A stretch of DNA of 64,000 nt from Phaeodactylibacter xiamenensis (GTDB lineage: Bacteria; Bacteroidota; Bacteroidia; Chitinophagales; Saprospiraceae). Positions 55,575-64,000 of the stretch are shown here, piece after piece. The stretch covers positions 250,883 through 314,882 of the forward strand of contig NZ_JPOS01000020.1 of the NCBI RefSeq assembly GCF_000759025.1. The letters run 5' to 3'. A program made the translations under genes and the position numbers. Every line of letters begins with the position of its first letter. Position 1 is the stretch's first letter. The notes beneath the pieces were generated by a model that made no database searches, was not told the origin of the DNA, and was given only the letters and a program-made list of their open reading frames with translations.

Positions 55575-56759
55575 ATGAAACGTATACTGCTACTGATGGT
55601 GCTTGGCATGAGCCTGGCCCCACTGCAGGCACAAGACGAGCCCCGCAACTGGACCGTCAACGGCTACCTGAAAAATATGCAGACCCTGCTGTTTTTCAAT
55701 GACGCCTATCCGGATTTGTCGCAGGGCAAGCTGGTAGATACTTTCTTTCAGGACAACCTCATCCACAACCGCCTCAACTTCCGTTGGTACCCGGATGATA
55801 ACTGGACGGTGCGGGCTGACCTGCGGACCCGGGTTTTCTACGGCAGTTTTGTGCAGGCCAGTCCCGGCTACGGCGATCAGGTAGACGATGTTAACAATGA
55901 CTACTTCGACCTGTCCCACGTCATCCTCAACGAGCGGGCCTGGGTGATGCATACCATGCTAGACCGCCTGTACCTGGAGTACGTCAACGACAAGCTGGAA
56001 GTACGGTTGGGGCGGCAGCGCATCAACTGGGGCATCAGTACGGTTTGGAACCCCAACGATATTTTTAATGCCTTTGCCTTTACCGACTTCGACTATGAAG
56101 AGCGGCCCGGCAGCGATGCTCTTCGGGTGAAGTACTATACCGGCTTCGCATCGAGTGTGGAGTTGGCCGTTAGCATGTTTGATGATATTGATGAAGCGAC
56201 GATGGCCGGGCTTTGGCGGTTCAATAAATGGTCTTACGATTTCCAGGTGCTGGCAGGTTACACCCGGGGCGATTGGGCATTGGGCGGTGGCTGGGCCGGC
56301 AATCTGGGCGATGCAGGCCTAAAAGGGGAATTCACCTACTTTTTGCCAGTGCAGGATTCGGATGACGATCCGGCTTTTGCCGCTACGCTGGGGCTGGATT
56401 ACTCCTTTTCCAATTCTTTGTATGCCAGCCTGGGCTACCTGTACAACAGTGAAGGCGGCATCCGCAACAGCATCACCGGGCTCTTCGCCTTTGAGCTTTC
56501 TGCCCGAAATTTGTACCCCTACCGGCATGCTCTTTTTGCGCAAGCCACCTACCCGGTAACGCCTCTTTTTAACGCCGGTGCTGCGGTCATCTACAGCCCG
56601 GTGCAAGTGCACGCCCTTTTTGTCAATCCCACACTGACTTATTCCATACGGGCCAACTGGGACCTCGACCTGATCGGGCAATTGGCTTTCGATCAGGAGG
56701 CAGAAGGGTACAGGAGCCCGCTTCAGGCCGTGTTCTTTCGCTTGAAATGGAGTTTCTAA
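55575..56759 (+). CDS. Outer membrane beta-barrel protein of the export operon
   Basis: A 394-residue protein with a signal peptide (MKRILLLMVLGMSLAPLQAQ). Its mature part is a beta-barrel (alternating strands such as 'WTVRADLRTRVFYGSF', 'LEVRLGRQRINWGIST', 'FNKWSYDFQVLAGYTRG'). It resembles DUF1302-like or porin-type barrels, but I cannot name the family. It lies 18 bp after the ATPase. Its place last in the operon suggests it completes a trans-envelope path. Confidence 0.75.
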   Translation: MKRILLLMVLGMSLAPLQAQDEPRNWTVNGYLKNMQTLLFFNDAYPDLSQGKLVDTFFQDNLIHNRLNFRWYPDDNWTVRADLRTRVFYGSFVQASPGYGDQVDDVNNDYFDLSHVILNERAWVMHTMLDRLYLEYVNDKLEVRLGRQRINWGISTVWNPNDIFNAFAFTDFDYEERPGSDALRVKYYTGFASSVELAVSMFDDIDEATMAGLWRFNKWSYDFQVLAGYTRGDWALGGGWAGNLGDAGLKGEFTYFLPVQDSDDDPAFAATLGLDYSFSNSLYASLGYLYNSEGGIRNSITGLFAFELSARNLYPYRHALFAQATYPVTPLFNAGAAVIYSPVQVHALFVNPTLTYSIRANWDLDLIGQLAFDQEAEGYRSPLQAVFFRLKWSF

Positions 56760-56842
56760 GGGCTCCGCAGCAGCGCGTTCTCAGGCGCGCGCAGGGCCAT
56801 TCTCATAAGAAAGCGTTAAGTGGGCTTAAAAAGGCGGTGTAA

Positions 56843-58867
<2,025 letters not shown>

Positions 58868-58895
58868 GCTATCTCTTTTACAAAAGCGTACAATA

Positions 58896-58940
58896 ATAAC
58901 TGCCGGTTCCGAGACTTTGTGTCTTGGAGCTGGCAGTTAT
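58896..58940 (+). terminator. Terminator of gyrB
   Basis: ATAACTGCC pairs with GGCAGTTAT, with an inner stem around TTTGTGT, followed by TTTTCAGG. It lies 29 bp after the stop. Confidence 0.85.
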
Positions 58941-59081
58941 TTTTCAGGAGTGGGGGACTTGCTTTTGGAATTGATCCCGGAAGAAGACTTGAGGCCGCCA
59001 TTCCACACAGTGCCTTTTCAAATTTTGGCCAATTGAAAGGAAGGCTTCAGGGTACTATCAGCAGGAATGTATAGAAAGCGG

Positions 59082-60410
59082 TTAAAAGATAAAGTAGGTA
59101 GTACGCAAGGAGATATTATGTGACAAGGTCCATCGGTTGGGGTTTTGACTATGATTGGCAGTCAAATTCGCTAGCAAGGTCATGGTCCAATTATAATTCA
59201 GGAAATAATTTATAGACAAGGTAGAGCGGAGCCTGGAGCTGTTGAATTGAGTGCTGGTACCTGGGTTGGGCCCAACGCTGGAGGAAAGCCACTCATTGAT
59301 GAGGAGTTGATTAGTCAAAATCAATTGGGAGCGGGAGTTGGGCAGCCACACCCGTCGGTAAAATAAAGAAAAATAAGCTTGCCACCATTCTCTGTCGATA
59401 TCAAAATCGTTATCGATCACCTGTGTCCCCTCAAATATATGCAGAATATCCAGCCTCCCCCCGAAGCCGTGGCTGCCATTGTTTTGTGGAACAATACGGT
59501 GCCGTTCATATTCCAGAAATGCACCGCCCGAAAGATCCACCCTTCTGATGTTGTTGAGTTCATCATCTCTTAGTAGTTGTCCCATTGCGGCGCCCTGAAT
59601 ACCGTAGGTGAACTGCGAGCCATGTCTCAATGTGGCCCGGTTGGCAAATGCCCAGTTATCATTGAGAATGGCAAAAAGGTCGAAGCTTTCTGTCTCAATA
59701 AGGCCCGATTCCAGGAGCGTTTGATTAAGTTGCTTAAGCTCATAAATTCGGCGTCGGCGGAAATCAAAGACCCGGTTGCCAATAATATCAGTAATTGTTT
59801 GGGCTAGTTGGTCAATATTTTCACTGGCATAGGTATTAACGACCCCTGCGGCTTTTAAATCCTGCATGATCCACGTAGCCAGCAGTGCGTCCTCTGCAAA
59901 TTCAATCCGACCCATGCCTCTGAAAAGGGAAGGCGTCAATGATAGTCTCGACGCAGCGAAATCATCGGGTGTATTATTGCCCTGTTGCGTAGCATCGAGC
60001 CCTCCACTCCATCCCCAAAATTTATTGCTGCCAGGTTTATAGAAAAGCCGGCTCATGGATAAATCGACTTCCAAACTGTAAGTGGTTTCTGTTGAAGGAA
60101 GCTGAACGGGCGAGGAATTGTTTCTGGAATCTACATTAAGGCTAAGCGTTGACCGGATCGAATTCGTCGCTATGACCGTATCCGTAAGGCGGTTGAGAAA
60201 TCCATTCCCCCATGAAAGGATACCAAAATCGTTATTTGGCCTTCTGGTTCTGTCATAGAAGCCAATTATTGAAGCACGGCTATCAAGTGAAAGCCCGGGC
60301 CGCCGTTCATAGCGGGCTTTGTACTGGCTAAGATCATAAAGGTCATTCTGCGCCAATAGTGCAGACGTGCAGGCCAGAAGTGCAAGGCAAACGAAATATT
60401 TGAAAAACAT
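59082..60410 (-). CDS. Predicted outer membrane beta-barrel protein, unknown family
   Basis: A 442-residue protein with signal peptide MFFKYFVCLALLACTSALLAQ. The mature part alternates hydrophobic and polar residues and is rich in aromatic and Asn residues (SRNNSSPVQLPSTETTYSLEVDLSMSRLFY, WQAYFSLFYRRVW), ending in strands (LSINYFLNYNWTMTLLANLTANHSQNPNRWTLSHNISLRTTYFIF) with a terminal Phe. This fits a barrel of about 16 strands, but I do not recognise the family. It is divergent from the SdiA-regulated-type lipoprotein gene. Confidence 0.7.
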   Translation of the reverse strand: MFFKYFVCLALLACTSALLAQNDLYDLSQYKARYERRPGLSLDSRASIIGFYDRTRRPNNDFGILSWGNGFLNRLTDTVIATNSIRSTLSLNVDSRNNSSPVQLPSTETTYSLEVDLSMSRLFYKPGSNKFWGWSGGLDATQQGNNTPDDFAASRLSLTPSLFRGMGRIEFAEDALLATWIMQDLKAAGVVNTYASENIDQLAQTITDIIGNRVFDFRRRRIYELKQLNQTLLESGLIETESFDLFAILNDNWAFANRATLRHGSQFTYGIQGAAMGQLLRDDELNNIRRVDLSGGAFLEYERHRIVPQNNGSHGFGGRLDILHIFEGTQVIDNDFDIDREWWQAYFSLFYRRVWLPNSRSQLILTNQLLINEWLSSSVGPNPGTSTQFNSSRLRSTLSINYFLNYNWTMTLLANLTANHSQNPNRWTLSHNISLRTTYFIF

Positions 60411-60587
60411 GAGCGCGTAATTTGGGGTTGATTAAATACAGATTTTAGAGATATTTGGCTTTTTGAAGAAAAAGCTGCATTATCAGGCGTAAAATACAAA
60501 GGTTTTTGCGTTTTCAAAACCGTTAGCAAGCGTGCAATCCTACTATATCCTTTACTAACGGCTACTTTACAAGGTAGAATCAACCAC

Positions 60588-61538
60588 ATGACCCAAAAAA
60601 ACAACTTTATGCTGCCCATACTTTATGGACTCGTCATGACACTCCTGAGTTGCCAACCCGCCAATGACAAGGCTGCTGATCAGGCTACAGGCCTCACGCT
60701 GGCTCCGGATTTTTCTTTTGACTACCGGCTTGATGATCCGGACGAGGCTTTTAAACTGCCTAATGAACTGGAGGAAATTTCCGGGCTCGGTATTTCAGAA
60801 GACGGAGAGGAGCTCGTAGCCGTACAAGACGAAGAGGGCATCCTCTTTTTTATCAATCCTTACAATGGGGAGGTCACAAGGGAGGCAAAGTTTTGGAAAG
60901 ACGGCGATTACGAAGGCGTGGAATGGGTGGGCAATACCATTTATGTCGTTAAAAGTACGGGGACCATTTATGAGGTAATGAATCCGGCGAAAGCCAATCA
61001 AACCGTGGAGAAATACAACTTTTTCCTCAATGATGATAACGATGTCGAGGGGCTGGCTTATGATAAAGCCAACAACCGCCTTTTGCTGGCCTGCAAGGCA
61101 CAGGCCGGGCATGAGGTGGAGTACCCCCACAAGAAAGGGATATATGCCTTTGATCTGAAGGAAAAAGTACTACAGGAACAACCGGTCTATTTTGTGGATG
61201 CGGACTCCGTGCGGCACTACCTCGATCAGGCCCCGGCCATTCGGAAACTGGAAAAGCTGATGGAGTTTTTTGACCCCGGTGAAGCCTTTGGGTTCAGTCC
61301 TTCTGCTATTGCGATTCACCCACTGACCGGGCATCTGTACATTACCTCTTCGGTTGGTAAGATGCTTTTAGTGCTCGACCGCTCCGGGCGGATTTTGCAC
61401 ATTGAGAAGCTCAGCAAAAAAGTACACCCACAACCTGAGGGCCTCTGCTTTGACCCCAATGGCGGGCTCTACCTGTCTAATGAAGGCAAAGGCGGCACAC
61501 CCAAATTCTACCGGTTCAATTTAAAACCACGGAATTAG
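60588..61538 (+). CDS. SdiA-regulated-domain (SMP-30/propeller-like) lipoprotein
   Basis: A 316-residue protein. The lipobox MTLLSC is at residues 17-22 (first Met at 60588, MTQKNNF; the Met at 60609 is also possible). The rest is a six-bladed-propeller-like fold of the SdiA-regulated family: 'ELEEISGLGISEDGEELVAVQDEEGILFFINPYNGEV', 'GDYEGVEWVGNTIYVVKSTGTIYEV', 'DVEGLAYDKANNRLLLACKA', and 'FGFSPSAIAIHPLTGHLYITSSVGKMLLVLDRSG'. Such proteins are often outer membrane lipoproteins of unclear role. Confidence 0.85.
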   Translation: MTQKNNFMLPILYGLVMTLLSCQPANDKAADQATGLTLAPDFSFDYRLDDPDEAFKLPNELEEISGLGISEDGEELVAVQDEEGILFFINPYNGEVTREAKFWKDGDYEGVEWVGNTIYVVKSTGTIYEVMNPAKANQTVEKYNFFLNDDNDVEGLAYDKANNRLLLACKAQAGHEVEYPHKKGIYAFDLKEKVLQEQPVYFVDADSVRHYLDQAPAIRKLEKLMEFFDPGEAFGFSPSAIAIHPLTGHLYITSSVGKMLLVLDRSGRILHIEKLSKKVHPQPEGLCFDPNGGLYLSNEGKGGTPKFYRFNLKPRN

Positions 61539-61723
61539 CGGCCTGGCCCAAGAACCTCTTGTCGGTTCAGGGTGTTGTTCCCAAATATATAGCAAACTAT
61601 ATAAGTCAAGGCCAGAAAAGGCGCGTTGAGCTTGTTTAAGTGCTGTATTTACCTGATTATTGTGGTGCTTTTCGGCAGCACGAAGGCAAAACTCTTTCAT
61701 AACCCAATATACCCACTGCCCTT

Positions 61724-63019
61724 ATGAGCGTAGTAGAAATGAAAGTCCCAACCATCGGAGAATCCGTCACGGAAGTGACCCTTTCCCAATGGCTAATTGC
61801 GGACGGCGACTATGTCGAACTCGACCAACCCATTTGCGAATTTGAATCGGACAAAGCCACGCTGGAGTTCCCGGCAGAAGCTTCCGGTAAGCTGATCCAC
61901 GTAGCGGCGGAAGACGATGACCTGGAAATTGGTGCACTTGTAGCCAAAATCGACACAAGCGTCAGTAAAGAAAGTGGTGGTGGAGATGCGCCAAAGGGCA
62001 ATGCACCTGCTAAGGAAGAACCGGCTCCTGAAAAGGAAGAAACGAAAGAGCCTGCCACGGCAGAAGCCTCTGAAAGCGAAGACAGCTACGCTGCCGGTCA
62101 TCCGTCTCCGGCTGCTGCTAAAATTTTGAAGGAAAACGATATTGACCCGCAGGCGGTCAAAGGTACGGGCAAGGACGGCCGCATCACTAAAGATGATGCT
62201 CAAAAAGCCGTGGAAGCTAAAAAGCAGGCACCGGCACCCAGCCCGGCACCGGCCAAAGAGGCTCCGGCAAAGGAAGCACCTGCTAAGCAGGTTGTCTTCT
62301 CTTCCAGCGAAAACTTCAGTCGGGAGACTTCCTCAAAGAAGATGAGCCGTATGCGCCGCACCATTGCCAAGCGCCTCGTCAGTGCGAAGAACGAAACGGC
62401 TATGCTCACCACCTTCAATGAGGTGGACCTTACCGAGGTGATGAAGCTGCGTAAAACGTACCAGGAACGCTTCGTCGAGAAGTACGGCATCAAATTGGGC
62501 TTTATGTCGCTTTTCGCGAAAGCTTGTGCCAAGGCACTCATGGAAATGCCTGATGTGAACGCCAAACTAGACGGGGACAATCTGGTGTACCATGACTACG
62601 CTGACGTGTCCATCGCGGTCTCTACACCGAATGGCCTGGTAGTGCCTCCGGTACACAATGTGGAGTCGCTATCCTTTGCAGAAATTGAGTACAAAATTAA
62701 GGAACTGGCAATCAAAGCCCGTGACGGCAAACTCACCCTTGAGGAAATGTCAGGAGGGACCTTCACCATCACCAACGGCGGCATCTTCGGCTCCCTGCTG
62801 AGCACGCCCATCCTGAATGAGCCGCAGTCGGCTATTCTCGGCATGCACGGCATCAAAAACCGGCCAATGGCGATTGACGGTGAGGTGAAAATCCGCCCGA
62901 TGATGTACCTGGCCCTGTCCTACGACCACCGGGTGATTGACGGTAGTACTTCCGTGACCTTCCTGGTGAAAGTCAAAGAATACATTGAAGATCCGGTAAG
63001 TATGCTGCTTGACCTGTAG
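61724..63019 (+). CDS. odhB: 2-oxoglutarate dehydrogenase E2 (dihydrolipoyllysine succinyltransferase)
   Basis: A 431-residue TCA-cycle enzyme. Lipoyl domain with lipoyl-Lys K44 ([10 protein letters not shown]), an Ala/Pro/Glu-rich linker, the E3-binding domain ([37 protein letters not shown]) and a catalytic domain with H402 and D406 ([10 protein letters not shown]). The '[23 protein letters not shown]' start is typical of sucB. It transfers the succinyl group to CoA. The E1 partner is not nearby. A strong terminator follows. Confidence 0.95.
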   Translation: MSVVEMKVPTIGESVTEVTLSQWLIADGDYVELDQPICEFESDKATLEFPAEASGKLIHVAAEDDDLEIGALVAKIDTSVSKESGGGDAPKGNAPAKEEPAPEKEETKEPATAEASESEDSYAAGHPSPAAAKILKENDIDPQAVKGTGKDGRITKDDAQKAVEAKKQAPAPSPAPAKEAPAKEAPAKQVVFSSSENFSRETSSKKMSRMRRTIAKRLVSAKNETAMLTTFNEVDLTEVMKLRKTYQERFVEKYGIKLGFMSLFAKACAKALMEMPDVNAKLDGDNLVYHDYADVSIAVSTPNGLVVPPVHNVESLSFAEIEYKIKELAIKARDGKLTLEEMSGGTFTITNGGIFGSLLSTPILNEPQSAILGMHGIKNRPMAIDGEVKIRPMMYLALSYDHRVIDGSTSVTFLVKVKEYIEDPVSMLLDL

Positions 63020-63044
63020 ATCCTTTGCCTTACCGGTATAAAAG

Positions 63045-63079
63045 AAAGCCCCCGTCAGCATTGGTTGGCGGGGGCTTTT
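63045..63079. terminator. Bidirectional terminator between odhB and the hydrolase gene
   Basis: AAAGCCCCCGTCA pairs with TGGCGGGGGCTTT (11 bp or more, GC-rich), with A and T runs on either side. It lies between convergent stops at 63019 and 63099. Confidence 0.88.
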
Positions 63080-63098
63080 GTGTGTAATGTATCAGGAT

Positions 63099-64000
63099 TT
63101 AATCTTCCAATATCGCCTGATAGAGCACCTCGTGCAAACGGGGCCGGATGTTTAGCTCATAGAGCTTCCGGTTCTCCCGGGTAGGGTAAACCCGGTTGGA
63201 CAGGAAGACCAGTAGTAGCCCACTCTCCGGGTCTGCCCAAGTGAAGGTACCGGTATAGCCGCTGTGCCCAAAGCTTGCCGGGCTTGCGGATGCTGCCACA
63301 TAACTCCGGGTAGAGTCGTACTCAATCATAGGCTTGTCAAAGCCCAGCCCCCTGCGGTTGCCCTCATCGCAGTACTGGCAACGGGTAAATTCCGCCACGG
63401 AGGCAGAGTCGATTAGCTGTTCGCCTGTAGCCCGGCCGTTATTCATGTAGAGATGCATCAGCTTAGCCAGGTCGCCGGCATTGGCAAACAGCCCGGCATT
63501 GGCGGAGATACCACCCATCATTGCTGCGCCTTCGTCGTGCACATAGCCATGGAGTTGCTGCATGCGGAAGAAGGTGTCCTGCTCCGTAGGGACGATTTGT
63601 TCCCTAGAGTACTCTTCCAATGGACGGTAACCCAGAGAAAACGCACCCAACCGGTGGTAAAAGTTCTGGTCAAGGTACTCGGTATAGGCGGTGGAGGTCA
63701 GGTCTGCCACAATTTCAGGCAACAGGTAAAACAGCAGCCCGGAATACACATAACCCGGCTCCTCATTCAAAGGCGACTTTTTAATGGCTTTGTAAATGCG
63801 TTTTTTGTACTTCCGATGCAGCCACAGATCGTCAGTCACGTAGATGGGAAATCGCTTCGAGGAGTCTTTCTTAAAGGTAAACCAGCGGAATCGCCCGTCA
63901 TTAACGCGCTCGTTGTCCCATTTTTTTTGCCAGGGATAACGGCTATGCCCCCGGAGCGTGCCTTTCCAGTACGGAATCCACGGCCGCAGTCGGGCATTGT
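63099..64000 (-). CDS. Beta-lactamase-fold serine hydrolase domain, N-terminally truncated by window
   Basis: The frame is open through the right edge, so about 300 C-terminal residues are visible. Reading from the edge: RLRPWIPYWKGTLRGHSRYPW and then PIYVTDDLWLHRKYKKRIYKAIKKSPL. GYVYSGLLFYLLPEIVADLTS matches the Tyr-containing second motif of class C beta-lactamase/DD-peptidase folds, and 'HSGYTGTFTWADPESGLLLVFLSNRVYP' the third (H-x-G) motif. The nucleophile SxxK lies outside the window. In Bacteroidota this sequence type is often the C-terminal domain of a glycoside hydrolase family 3 (beta-N-acetylglucosaminidase) fusion; I infer this but cannot see the first domain. Confidence 0.75.
   Translation of the reverse strand, partial: NARLRPWIPYWKGTLRGHSRYPWQKKWDNERVNDGRFRWFTFKKDSSKRFPIYVTDDLWLHRKYKKRIYKAIKKSPLNEEPGYVYSGLLFYLLPEIVADLTSTAYTEYLDQNFYHRLGAFSLGYRPLEEYSREQIVPTEQDTFFRMQQLHGYVHDEGAAMMGGISANAGLFANAGDLAKLMHLYMNNGRATGEQLIDSASVAEFTRCQYCDEGNRRGLGFDKPMIEYDSTRSYVAASASPASFGHSGYTGTFTWADPESGLLLVFLSNRVYPTRENRKLYELNIRPRLHEVLYQAILED

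Overview
ORGANISM. The window comes from a member of the Bacteroidota. Type IX secretion (T9SS) parts and cargo (PorP/SprF, type A and type B sorting domains), secreted proteins whose signal peptides end in AQ, and repeated TAnnTTTG -7 boxes in front of genes (Bacteroidota primary sigma type) all point there. GC looks slightly above 50 percent, and the gene set (SprB-like repeats, lysyl-endopeptidase-like protease, Nfu, fahA, HemJ) resembles the Saprospiria/Lewinellaceae. That placement is an inference. LAYOUT. 1-3120: the 3' part of a PorP/SprF gene and a PD40/OmpA envelope protein. 3120-3689: no protein gene, but a candidate structured RNA on the minus strand. 3689-10073: exonuclease III, GNAT, a beta-barrel protein, Nfu, DUF1801, then S9 peptidase, deaminase and SCP2 in a row. 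10094-18356: a membrane AraC regulator, an unknown repeat-rich exported protein, a lipoprotein, rhomboid, a BamA/TamA-like barrel and an S41 protease. 18524-24174: CobW GTPase and two T9SS cargo proteins. 24204-34750 (mostly minus strand): obgE, adk, NlpC/P60, omega-amidase, rplY, prs, an NfeD-like protein (+), hemJ, clpX, clpP, tig. 34750-35687: tRNA-Leu with a duplicated 3' end, and the long leader of the ppGpp synthetase gene. 35687-40227: rsh, a Fur-family gene, STAS, purA. 40237-50671 (minus): a lipoprotein methyltransferase, dacB, fahA, a T9SS serine protease, an M14 peptidase, metF. 50887-56759: a TetR-controlled LolA/ABC/beta-barrel export operon. 56891-64000: gyrB, a barrel protein, an SdiA-regulated-type lipoprotein, odhB, and a beta-lactamase-fold hydrolase cut by the window end. 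MAIN FINDING. The type A T9SS cargo gene at 19672-21407 carries a pentanucleotide tract, seven TTCTC units (a rotation of CTCTT), inside its signal-peptide codons. With seven units the leader runs into a stop after 18 codons. With six units the frame joins a complete signal peptide to the 560-residue body. This has the architecture of slipped-strand phase variation and uses the same repeat unit, in the same place, as the neisserial opa genes. Other items worth following: the candidate minus-strand RNA at 3196-3406, a 23-bp palindromic repeat present twice (one copy overlaps both stop codons of a convergent pair), a tRNA-Leu 3'-end duplication with a nested hairpin, a SAM methyltransferase that appears to be exported as a lipoprotein, and the TetR/LolA/ABC/barrel operon. 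No CRISPR array, insertion sequence or prophage was seen.
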